A DNA stretch of 19,158 nucleotides from GCA-2746795 sp964643965 (GTDB taxonomy: Bacteria > Chloroflexota > Anaerolineae > Promineifilales > Promineifilaceae), in assembly GCA_964643965.1 (NCBI GenBank), contig CAZXVH010000102.1:1-19158 (forward strand). Reading direction: 5' to 3'. Both the position numbers and the translations under genes were made by a program. This document shows, piece after piece, positions 5,782 through 13,293 of the stretch (the first letter of the stretch is position 1; the number at the start of each line of letters is the position of its first letter). Under the pieces are notes generated by a model. The model saw only the letters and a list, made by a program, of their open reading frames with translations. It did no database searches and had not been told where the DNA came from.

Positions 5782-7839
5782 TTGCAAAACCAACCATCTT
5801 TTTTTCAAAAAACTTCCCATCACATTCAGGATTTATTAGAACAAAGCCGTTACCCGGTGCAGTTGGCTTTGATCGGCAGCGCCGTGATTATTGGCGCGGT
5901 TACCGGCCTGGCGGCCATTGTTTTTATCTGGCTGCTGGCCCAGATCAATCAATTGACTTTGGTGGTCGAAATGGCGTTTGGCGTCGTCGGGGTGCTGGCA
6001 TTTATGGCGGCGGCCGGTTTTATTGTGGGTTTTATCATCGACCGCTGGGCGCATGAGGCCAAAGGGCATGGCGTCCCTGAGGTGATGGAAGCGATAGCGC
6101 TGCGCGGCGGCCGGATTCGACCCCGGGTGGCAGCGATAAAGGTGTTGGCCTCGTCTATCACTCTGGGCGCGGGGGGGTCAGCCGGCCGGGAAGGGCCGAT
6201 TGTACAGGTTGGTTCGGCGTTAGGTTCTACGCTGGGGCAGTGGCTCCATTTTTCTGACGAGCGCATTCGTATGTTGGTGGCTTGTGGGGCGGCGGCCGGT
6301 ATTGCCGCCACCTTTAATGCCCCCATTGCTGGCGCTATGTTTGCCCTGGAAGTTATTTTGGGGCGGATGACGGTGCGCTATTTTGGCCCGATTGTCTTGA
6401 GCGCCGTCTCGGCCAGCGTGGTCAGCCAGGCGTTGTTGGGTGATGAACCCGCCTTTCAAGTGCCAGCCTACCCGCTCAACCATCTGGCTGAAATTCCTAT
6501 TTATGCTGTGTTGGGAGTGTTGGCGGCGGTGTGGGCGGTATTATTCATCCGGATGTTGTATGGCGCGGAAGAGCTTTTTGACCGTTGGTCTGTGCCACTG
6601 CCCGTGAAAACGGCCGTTGGCATGACCCTCACCGGACTCACCTTGCTTCTTCTACCCGGTAGAGAGGTCCTCGGCCCTGGTTTACCGCTCATCGGTGAAA
6701 CCATTGCTGGCGATTTTAACTTGACGCTGACCATGATGTCCATGCTGCTGGTGGGCAAACTGTTGGCAACCACCTTCACGCTTGGCTCCGGCAACTCTGG
6801 CGGCGTTTTTGCCCCATCCCTCTTTATGGGCGCTGTCCTGGGTGGGTTGGTAGGCACGGCCGCCAACATGCTTTGGCCGGAGGTTGCTGTGAATCCTGGT
6901 GCTTACGCCATTGTGGGCATGGCCGCTCTCTTTGCCGGCGCTGCCCGCGCCCCCATCACCGCCATCCTCATCGTCTTTGAAATGTCGGGAGATTACAAAC
7001 TCGTCCTGCCGCTCATGCTGGCAACCGTCCTCTCCACCTTGTTGGCCGACCACCTCTTCCCAGATTCTATCTATACGCTCAAACTGAAACTCAAAGGGAT
7101 CAATTGGAATCAGGGCCGTGATCAAGATATTTTGCAAGGAGTGGCCGTTAACGAGGTTATGTCCTCTAAGAATTTTCATACTGTGACCAGCGATGCGTCC
7201 CTATCTAGCCTGGTAGAAATATTCACGCACAACCACACGCATGGCCTGGCGGTGCTGGATGAGGCCGGCAAATTATGGGGTGTAGTCACCGTTACCGATG
7301 TTGAGCAGGCATTGTCCCGTAAACTGCCAGACGATACGCCGGTCTCGGCTATCGGCTCCACCTGGCCCCGCTTGAAGGTGGCCTTTCCAGATGAATCTAT
7401 CGGCGATGCCCTGGCCCGTATGGGCACTCGTGGCTTGGGACGGCTGCCGGTGGTCTCGCGAGAAGATCCGTATGAACTGCGCGGCATCATTCGTCGCCAG
7501 GACATCATCCAGGCGTATGATCTGGCGATTACCCGCCGGGATGAGATTCAGGAGCGCAGCCAGCGGGTGCAGGCGCTCAAACAGCAGGATGACACGGAAT
7601 TTGTGGATGTATATCTGAATGCAGACGATGCGGTGGTAGGCCAAACGGTGCAAAGTGTGGCCGGACGGCTGCCTAAGGATTGTGTTTTGATTTCGATTGA
7701 GCGGGAGGGACGGGTGATCATCCCGCATGGCAACACCATTTTCCAGTCTGGCGACCATATCATCGCTTTCACCCGTGTGGCGCAGTCGGAACAGTTGTTT
7801 GATTGTTTGCACCGGGCGGACGCAGAAACAGGTTCATAA
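5782..7839 (+). CDS. ClC-family chloride channel/antiporter with CBS pair and RCK_C domain
   Basis: Membrane anion transporter, 685 residues from the TTG at 5782, chosen because CTGGAG (5771-5776) lies five bases before it; a TTG at 5758 is in frame but has no ribosome site. The ClC core spans about residues 30-430 with GAGGSAGREGPIVQ (gating Glu137) and SGNSGGVFAPSLFMGA (from residue 337), the selectivity-filter motifs. Two CBS domains follow (about 455-520 and 525-580), which usually bind adenine nucleotides. A TrkA-C/RCK_C-like domain ends the protein (about 605-685: VLISIEREG, IPHGNTIFQSGDHIIAF). Retention of the gating glutamate is compatible with Cl-/H+ exchange or with a channel; sequence alone does not decide. 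Its position divergent from a K+ transporter suggests a joint role in osmotic or charge balance, which is inference. Confidence 0.93.
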   Translation: MQNQPSFFQKTSHHIQDLLEQSRYPVQLALIGSAVIIGAVTGLAAIVFIWLLAQINQLTLVVEMAFGVVGVLAFMAAAGFIVGFIIDRWAHEAKGHGVPEVMEAIALRGGRIRPRVAAIKVLASSITLGAGGSAGREGPIVQVGSALGSTLGQWLHFSDERIRMLVACGAAAGIAATFNAPIAGAMFALEVILGRMTVRYFGPIVLSAVSASVVSQALLGDEPAFQVPAYPLNHLAEIPIYAVLGVLAAVWAVLFIRMLYGAEELFDRWSVPLPVKTAVGMTLTGLTLLLLPGREVLGPGLPLIGETIAGDFNLTLTMMSMLLVGKLLATTFTLGSGNSGGVFAPSLFMGAVLGGLVGTAANMLWPEVAVNPGAYAIVGMAALFAGAARAPITAILIVFEMSGDYKLVLPLMLATVLSTLLADHLFPDSIYTLKLKLKGINWNQGRDQDILQGVAVNEVMSSKNFHTVTSDASLSSLVEIFTHNHTHGLAVLDEAGKLWGVVTVTDVEQALSRKLPDDTPVSAIGSTWPRLKVAFPDESIGDALARMGTRGLGRLPVVSREDPYELRGIIRRQDIIQAYDLAITRRDEIQERSQRVQALKQQDDTEFVDVYLNADDAVVGQTVQSVAGRLPKDCVLISIEREGRVIIPHGNTIFQSGDHIIAFTRVAQSEQLFDCLHRADAETGS

Positions 7840-7867
7840 ACGGCCGTTCCCCTCAATCCCATTCATC

Positions 7868-7876
7868 TGCTAAAAT
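7868..7876 (+). promoter_or_regulatory. Weak extended -10 candidate for gnd
   Basis: TGcTAAAAT lies 48-56 bases before the gnd ATG in the 84-base gap after the ClC stop. There is no good -35. A copy of AACGGCCGTT begins at the last base of the ClC stop codon (7839-7848). gnd may equally be read through from the ClC gene. Confidence 0.27.
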
Positions 7877-7923
7877 TACACCATGCTCGCCCGCTGACAA
7901 ACGCACCCTTAGGAGAAATAACC

Positions 7924-9378
7924 ATGACCCCTCAAGCAGACATCGGCCTCATTGGCCTGGCCGTTATGGGCCAAAACCTCGTCCTCAACATGGATGATCA
8001 TGGCTTCACCGTGGCCGTCTACAACCGCACCGTGGAAAAAGTAGACCGCTTCTTAGCCAATGAAGCCAAAGGCACCAAAGTGATTGGCGCTCATTCATTG
8101 GCAGAACTGGTAGCCGCCCTCAAACGGCCGCGCAAAGTGATGCTCATGGTCAAAGCGGGCTGGCCGGTAGACGCCACCATCGAGCAGTTGACGCCCCTGC
8201 TCGAACCGGGCGACATCATCATTGATGGCGGCAACTCCCACTATTCAGACTCCACCCGGCGCACCCAGGAATTGGCCAAAAAAGGACTCCTCTTCGTGGG
8301 AACCGGCGTCTCCGGCGGGGAAGAAGGGGCGCGTTTTGGTCCCTCCATCATGCCCGGCGGTGCGCCAGCCGCCTGGCCCCATGTCAAACCGATCTTCCAG
8401 GCCATCGCCGCCAAAGTGGCCGACGGTACTCCCTGCTGCGATTGGCTGGGCGAAGAAGGGGCCGGCCACTTTGTCAAAATGGTGCATAACGGTATTGAAT
8501 ACGGCGATATGCAGCTCATCAGTGAAGCGTATGACTTGCTGCGCTTTGGCCTGGAGTTGACGCCCGCTGAAATGAGCGCCATTTTCGCCGGGTGGAACCA
8601 GGGCAAGCTGGAATCTTACCTTATCGAAATCACCGCCGATATCCTGGCTTACACCGCTGAGGATGGCGAACCAATGATCGACAAAATCCTGGACACGGCC
8701 GGTCAAAAAGGCACGGGCAAATGGACGGCCGTGTCTGCTTTAGATATGGGCATCCCCCTCACCCTCATCGGCGAAGCCGTTTTTGCCCGCTTCCTCTCCG
8801 CCCTCAAAGAAGAACGGGTGCAGGCAGCGGCCGTGCTGGGTTCCGCCATTGCCCCCTTCTCCGGCGATAAAGCCGCCTTCATCAACGACCTGCGCGACGC
8901 CCTCTATGCCGCCAAGATCATCTCCTACACCCAGGGTTACATGCTCTTCCGGGCCGCTTCGGCCGAATATGGCTGGAACCTGGCGTATGGGCAAATCGCC
9001 CTCATGTGGCGCGGCGGCTGCATCATTCGCGCTGCCTTTTTGGACGACATTAAAGCGGCCTATGAGAACAACCCCGACCTGCCAAACTTGCTGCTAGACC
9101 CTTACTTCAAGGAGCAAATTCAGGCGAGTGAAGCGGCCTGGCGGCGGGTGATGGTGCAGGCCATCGGCGCTGGCATACCGGTTCCGGCCATGTCCAGCGC
9201 CCTCGCTTTTTATGACGGCTACCGCCGGGAGCGGCTGCCAGCCAATCTGCTCCAGGCGCAGCGAGATTACTTTGGGGCGCATACGTATGAGCGGGTAGAC
9301 AAACCTCGCGGTGAATTCTTCCACACCAACTGGACCGGCGAAGGCGGCGATGTGACGGCCTCGACGTATGATGCTTAA
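7924..9378 (+). CDS. gnd: 6-phosphogluconate dehydrogenase, decarboxylating
   Basis: Oxidises and decarboxylates 6-phosphogluconate to ribulose 5-phosphate with NADP+ in the oxidative pentose phosphate pathway (cytosol). The 484 residues match the long (about 470-residue) class. Seen: Rossmann GLIGLAVMGQN (8-18); Asn34-Arg35-Thr36, the usual NADP-selecting residues; IIDGGNSHYSDS; GTGVSGGEEGARFGPSIMPGG; the catalytic segment GAGHFVKMVHNGIEYGDMQ with Lys185, His188, Asn189, Glu192 and Tyr193 in canonical spacing; KGTGKWT; and FHTNWTGEGGD at the C-terminus, completing the partner subunit's active site. AGGAGA (7911-7916) is seven bases from the ATG. No zwf or pgl is adjacent in the window. It converges with the decarboxylase operon with 31 bases between stops and no clear terminator. 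Confidence 0.97.
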   Translation: MTPQADIGLIGLAVMGQNLVLNMDDHGFTVAVYNRTVEKVDRFLANEAKGTKVIGAHSLAELVAALKRPRKVMLMVKAGWPVDATIEQLTPLLEPGDIIIDGGNSHYSDSTRRTQELAKKGLLFVGTGVSGGEEGARFGPSIMPGGAPAAWPHVKPIFQAIAAKVADGTPCCDWLGEEGAGHFVKMVHNGIEYGDMQLISEAYDLLRFGLELTPAEMSAIFAGWNQGKLESYLIEITADILAYTAEDGEPMIDKILDTAGQKGTGKWTAVSALDMGIPLTLIGEAVFARFLSALKEERVQAAAVLGSAIAPFSGDKAAFINDLRDALYAAKIISYTQGYMLFRAASAEYGWNLAYGQIALMWRGGCIIRAAFLDDIKAAYENNPDLPNLLLDPYFKEQIQASEAAWRRVMVQAIGAGIPVPAMSSALAFYDGYRRERLPANLLQAQRDYFGAHTYERVDKPRGEFFHTNWTGEGGDVTASTYDA

Positions 9379-9409
9379 ACGCGCCTGAGATTGAATCAAC
9401 CTACTCTGC

Positions 9410-10537
9410 TTACAACGCGCCCGTTACCAGCGCCAACAACACCCCACCGGCGATGACGCTGGCAAGCTGACCGGCCGTGTTGGCCCCCATGGCGTGCATC
9501 AACAGGAAATTGTCCAGGTCTTCATCCTGCGCCATCTTGGCTACCAGACGGCCGGCCATGGGAAAGGCGCTGATACCGGCCGCGCCCAACAAAGGATTGA
9601 TCGTGCCCCGGCTCAGCACTGCCATGCCCTTGCCCATCAACAAACCAGCTACCGTATCCAGGGCAAACGCCAGCAACCCCAGCACCAGAATGCTCAAGGT
9701 ATCTAAGGTCAAGAACGTATTGGCGCTCATGGTGGAGCCAATGGTTATGCCCAAAAAGAGCGTGGCCACGTTGGCAATTTCATTCTGCGCCGACTTGCTC
9801 AATCCCTCCACTACCCGACTTTCACGCATCAGGTTGCCCAACATCAGCATACTGATGAGCGGCAGCGCGGGAGGCATCAACAAACCCACAACCAGAGTGA
9901 CAACTATTGGGAACAAGATACAGGCTCGCCTGGAAACGGGCCGAGGGGCATAGGCCATGCGAATGCGCCGCTCTTTTTGGGTGGTCACCAGGCGCATCAG
10001 CGGCGGCTGGATGATGGGAACCAGGCTCATGTAAGAGTAAGCGGCCACGGCAATGGGCGCCAGCAGCCGGGGAGCCAACCGGCTGGACACGTAGATAGAG
10101 GTGGGGCCGTCAATGGCGCCAATCACGCCGATAGAAGCAGCTTCGTTGAGGGGAAAGCCCAGCAGGGTTGCCAGGATCAGGGTGCCAAAGATGCCAAATT
10201 GCCCGGCCGCGCCCAGTAACACCATTCTCGGCTGCGCCAACAGAGGGCTGAAGTCGATCATGGCGCCGATGCCAATGAAGATGAGCAGGGGAAACAGCTC
10301 GGTGCTGATGCCTACGGCGTAAAGCAGGCCGAACAGACCTTCGCCTTCTGTCATACCCGATTGGGGGATATTGGCTAAGAGGCAGCCAAAACCAATGGGC
10401 AGCAGCAAAACAGGCTCATATTTTTTGACGATTGCCAGGGCAATTAAAATGCCTCCTACCAGGATCATCAGGGCATTACCCAGGGTAAAGCTGGTGATGC
10501 CTTTCAATAGTTCAGGGAGAAATTGCGCAAAATCCAT
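9410..10537 (-). CDS. mmdB: Na+-translocating acyl-CoA decarboxylase, beta subunit (membrane pump)
   Basis: Integral membrane subunit of 375 residues that accepts the carboxyl group from the biotin carrier, releases CO2 and exports Na+. It belongs to the OadB/MmdB/GcdB family: GAIDGPTSIYVSS with Asp143 (the Na+-coupling aspartate of OadB), YSYMSLVPIIQPP (167-179), GLLMPPALPLISMLMLGNLMRES, and C-terminal LLMHAMGANTAGQLASVIAGG with the conserved Asn and Ser. About ten hydrophobic helices are visible. It is last in the operon, 173 bases after the biotin carrier and without a strong Shine-Dalgarno, so it may have its own weak promoter; I could not identify one. The substrate class is set by the carboxyltransferase at 11534-13087. 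Confidence 0.93.
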   Translation of the reverse strand: MDFAQFLPELLKGITSFTLGNALMILVGGILIALAIVKKYEPVLLLPIGFGCLLANIPQSGMTEGEGLFGLLYAVGISTELFPLLIFIGIGAMIDFSPLLAQPRMVLLGAAGQFGIFGTLILATLLGFPLNEAASIGVIGAIDGPTSIYVSSRLAPRLLAPIAVAAYSYMSLVPIIQPPLMRLVTTQKERRIRMAYAPRPVSRRACILFPIVVTLVVGLLMPPALPLISMLMLGNLMRESRVVEGLSKSAQNEIANVATLFLGITIGSTMSANTFLTLDTLSILVLGLLAFALDTVAGLLMGKGMAVLSRGTINPLLGAAGISAFPMAGRLVAKMAQDEDLDNFLLMHAMGANTAGQLASVIAGGVLLALVTGAL

Positions 10538-10710
10538 TATCAGTCCAGTACAAGAAGTTCAATAAGACCAGAGAGCTTTATCGCCGGCTCTTACTGTGAG
10601 AGTGTTTTGCACAGCCAGACATCTTTATAGACTCGCAACGGGCATAATCTGACATTTTTACCAGAGGCGGCACGGGGGAAACCGGCCCCCAGCCAGTATA
10701 GATAACCTTG

Positions 10711-11154
10711 TCAGGTCTCGCTGTCAGCAAATTCAAACATGATATCGCTGTGTTTCACGTGCTGTCCCACGCTGATGCTGATGGCGGCGATGTGGCCACT
10801 GCGGGCGGCGTAGATGGTGTTGCTCATCTTCATGGCGTCAAGCACACACAAGGGCTGCCCGGCCGTTACCGATTGCCCGGCCTGCACCAATATTTCTGTG
10901 ATCATGCCGGGGATGGGGGCGCGGACGATTTTGCTGCGTTCATCGCCAACGGTGGCGGGGGACGCGGCTGGCGTGTGGCGTGGCAGTTCTGAGGGAGCGC
11001 CATTTTGCGGTGGTGGGGTGGCGACACGGCCGTTTTCCGCTTCGGGCCATACTTCAAATGATTCACCGTTTATGGTGGCAATAATGGGCCGGCTGTGCAG
11101 ATCGCCAATTTCCACGGCATAGCGGTGGTCGTCTATTTTTACGGTGTATCTCAT
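10711..11154 (-). CDS. mmdC: Biotin carboxyl carrier subunit of the decarboxylase
   Basis: The 147-residue protein carries the biotin that shuttles CO2 from the carboxyltransferase to the membrane pump. An N-terminal segment (MRYTVKIDD..YAVEIGDL) precedes a proline/alanine-rich flexible linker (about 42-72), typical of decarboxylase carriers. A biotinyl domain follows (about 77-147) with VLDAMKM; Lys109 is the biotinylation site. PIPGMITEILVQAGQSVTAGQ is the usual hammerhead start. Its ATG overlaps the TGA of the OadG-like gene as ATGA (11151-11154), implying translational coupling and equal output. Confidence 0.94.
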   Translation of the reverse strand: MRYTVKIDDHRYAVEIGDLHSRPIIATINGESFEVWPEAENGRVATPPPQNGAPSELPRHTPAASPATVGDERSKIVRAPIPGMITEILVQAGQSVTAGQPLCVLDAMKMSNTIYAARSGHIAAISISVGQHVKHSDIMFEFADSET

Positions 11155-11474
11155 CGCACGGATCCTCTTTTGTCGAGAATATTACTGCGCATGACCGCCT
11201 GCCAGGCGCTCACGATGGGCGTGGGTGGGGTTGGCAGGAGGCGGGGTTGTGTTTCTGCTTCCAGGGCTAAGGCGAGGGCAACGGCCGTTGCTGCCGCCAG
11301 TCGTTTGCGCGTTTGTTCTGCTTCATCAGGGGCCGTCACCACTGGTTCCGCCACTGGCTCGGCCGTGACCTTCACCAGCAGCGAGATGATCAGCCAAAAC
11401 AAAAGGATCGATATAAAAACAAGCGCCATGCCAGCGAGCGCAATTTGTAGGGCGACTTCGATTGATTCAGACAT
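11151..11474 (-). CDS. mmdD: OadG-like gamma/delta subunit of the Na+ pump
   Basis: Small membrane-anchor subunit of 107 residues from ATG 11474. One N-terminal transmembrane helix (about 7-35, IALAGMALVFISILLFWLIISLLV) is followed by an acidic and proline-containing hydrophilic tail, the standard OadG/MmdD plan; in this family the subunit holds the soluble carboxyltransferase to the beta pump. An in-frame TTG at 11504 would add ten residues but lies inside the 40-bp hairpin, so ATG 11474 is preferred despite a weak ribosome site. The tail has MRSNILDKRGSVR at the end rather than an obvious metal-binding cluster. Assignment rests on size, topology and position more than on sequence motifs. 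Confidence 0.85.
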   Translation of the reverse strand: MSESIEVALQIALAGMALVFISILLFWLIISLLVKVTAEPVAEPVVTAPDEAEQTRKRLAAATAVALALALEAETQPRLLPTPPTPIVSAWQAVMRSNILDKRGSVR

Positions 11475-11490
11475 ACTCACTCTACTTTTC

Positions 11491-11530
11491 ACCAAGACGT
11501 TCAACGTCTCCGAAGAAGGTGAACGTCTCC
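11491..11530. repeat. 40-bp hairpin element, copy B (inside the decarboxylase operon)
   Basis: Same length and flanks as copy A at 177-216. AGACGTT (11496-11502) and AACGTCT (11504-11510) pair around one base, and GTGAACGTCTCC repeats the arm at the right side, so alternative stems are possible. It fills most of the 59-base gap between the carboxyltransferase stop and the OadG-like start. There it could stabilise the upstream message or reduce downstream translation, as intercistronic REP-type hairpins do (inference). Confidence 0.6.
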
Positions 11531-11533
11531 GAC

Positions 11534-13087
11534 TCAGACCGGGATATTGCCATGTTTGCGGCGTGGCGCAGAAGAGAATTTGTCGCGCAGGGCCGTCAGC
11601 GCCGTAATGATTTTGGGGCGCGTCTCCCGTGGCTCCAAAATATCATCCACATACCCCGCCCGGGCCGCATAATAGGGATTGCTGAACTGCGACCGGTATT
11701 CATTTGCCAGCCGCTCCCGTTCGGCGTCCGGATCCGCCGCGGCGGCAATCTCTTTCTTAAACAAAATATTAACCGCCCCCTCTGCGCCCAAGACGGCGAT
11801 TTCGGCGCTGGGCCAGGCATAGGTGACATCTGTGCCCAGGTATTTGCTGCTCATGACCACATAAGCGCCGCCATAAGCTTTGCGCGTGATCACGGTCACT
11901 TTGGGCACGGTCGCTTCTGAGTAGGCGTACAATACTTTGGCTCCATGGCGGATGATGCCCCGATGCTCTTGGTCTATCCCCGGTAAAAAGCCGGGCGAAT
12001 CGACAAACGTCACCAGGGGAATATTGAAACAGTCACACATGCGCACAAAGCGGGTCATTTTGTCGGCGGCGTCAATATCAATCACGCCGGCCATGACGCT
12101 TGGCTCCTGGGCCACAATGCCCACGCTGTGTCCGCCCATACGCGCCAGCCCCACAATCACGTTACCGGCCCAGGCCGGATGCAGTTCCAGGAAGGTATCC
12201 TGATCAACCACGCGCTCAATGACCTCGTGCATCCGGTAGGGAACGGCCGAGTCGAGGGGAATAAGGCTGTTTAGCTCACTATCCATGCGCATGGGATCGT
12301 CGGTGGGCGGGATGAACGGCGGATTTTCTACGTTGTTGGAAGGCAGGTAGCTGATGACCCGGCGGCACAAGGCCAGGGCTTCGGCTTCGGTGGGGGTGCA
12401 GAGCGAGGCCGTGCCGCTGATGGCCATGTGGACGTGAGACCCACCCAGGCTTTCGGCGTCTATCACTTCGCCGGTGACGGCTTTGATCACGTCGGGGCCG
12501 GTTAGAAACATGAAGGAAGTTTTCTCCACCATGATGATCAGGTCGGTGAGGGCGGGCGAGTAGGCCGCGCCGCCAGCGCAGGGGCCGAGCAGTAAGCTGA
12601 TTTGGGGCACGACGCCGGAGTAAAGGGCGTTGCGCCGGAAAATTTCGGCGTAGCCGCCCATGCTCTTGACGCCTTCCTGAATCCGCGCCCCACCGGAATC
12701 GAGCAGGCCGATGATGGGCACGCCATTGCGCACGGCCAGGTCGAGTATGCGGCAGATTTTGCGACTTTGCATCTCACCTAATGTGCCGCCATAAATGGTG
12801 AAATCCTGGGCATAGACGTAGACGGTACGGCCGTCTATGGCGCCATAGCCCGTGACCACGCCATCGCCGGGGTATTTGATGGTAGCCAGCCCCATCTCAT
12901 CCCCCTGATGGACGATGAACGGTTCCAATTCATTGAACGTATTCGGGTCTAATAACAGCTCCAGTCGTTCCCGTGCTGTTAATTTTCCTTTAGCATGTTG
13001 GGTGGCAATCCGCTCCTGACCCCCACCCTGACGAACCTTCTCGCGCATGGCGCGTAATTCTACAATACGTGGATCATCTATAGGCAT
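11534..13087 (-). CDS. mmdA: Carboxyltransferase (alpha) subunit, methylmalonyl-CoA-decarboxylase type
   Basis: Cytosolic carboxyltransferase that moves the carboxyl from an acyl-CoA to biotin; 517 residues from ATG 13087, which follows GGTGAGG by six bases. A TTG at 13111 is in frame but lacks a ribosome site. Two crotonase-type halves are visible: HAKGKLTARERLELLLD, LLDSGGARIQEGV (129-140), GPCAGGAAYSP (168-178, oxyanion loop), then VDSPGFLPG, RKAYGGAYVVM and a C-terminal KHGNIPV typical of PccB/MmdA. Alone it could be the beta subunit of propionyl-CoA carboxylase. Linkage to gamma, biotin carrier and membrane pump genes, with no biotin carboxylase, argues for a Na+-pumping decarboxylase. 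Methylmalonyl-CoA is the likeliest substrate; glutaconyl-CoA is less likely but not excluded. Confidence 0.92.
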   Translation of the reverse strand: MPIDDPRIVELRAMREKVRQGGGQERIATQHAKGKLTARERLELLLDPNTFNELEPFIVHQGDEMGLATIKYPGDGVVTGYGAIDGRTVYVYAQDFTIYGGTLGEMQSRKICRILDLAVRNGVPIIGLLDSGGARIQEGVKSMGGYAEIFRRNALYSGVVPQISLLLGPCAGGAAYSPALTDLIIMVEKTSFMFLTGPDVIKAVTGEVIDAESLGGSHVHMAISGTASLCTPTEAEALALCRRVISYLPSNNVENPPFIPPTDDPMRMDSELNSLIPLDSAVPYRMHEVIERVVDQDTFLELHPAWAGNVIVGLARMGGHSVGIVAQEPSVMAGVIDIDAADKMTRFVRMCDCFNIPLVTFVDSPGFLPGIDQEHRGIIRHGAKVLYAYSEATVPKVTVITRKAYGGAYVVMSSKYLGTDVTYAWPSAEIAVLGAEGAVNILFKKEIAAAADPDAERERLANEYRSQFSNPYYAARAGYVDDILEPRETRPKIITALTALRDKFSSAPRRKHGNIPV

Positions 13088-13125
13088 AACTATCCTCACC
13101 AGTATAACCAATGAATGTTAGGGGT

Positions 13126-13160
13126 AGTATAGCGGACGCTTTCCCTGTGGGCAGTGTCAA
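13126..13160 (-). promoter_or_regulatory. Candidate promoter elements for the decarboxylase operon
   Basis: On the minus strand a perfect TTGACA (13155-13160) and a good TATACT (13126-13131) precede the carboxyltransferase, but are 23 bases apart instead of about 17. A second TATACT is at 13101-13106. The overlong spacing could mean an activator-dependent promoter of the spacer-distorting kind, or two unrelated chance hexamers. Confidence 0.3.
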
Positions 13161-13293
13161 AAGTAACCTTTGCGTCAAACAATTGTCATAGGCGTTGAGG
13201 CGCAATTTGGCGTAACCGCAACATTTTGGCTATGCTTCTGGCTATGTTTATTGCTCTCCATAATGTGGCTGAAAAAGCGGATATATCTCCCCT

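Noticed and set aside
10538..10710. Extra small gene between the biotin carrier and the pump subunit
   Set aside because: No frame with a start and ribosome site. Only a weak AGAGC/GCTCT stem and an AAGAAGTTCAA fragment are present.
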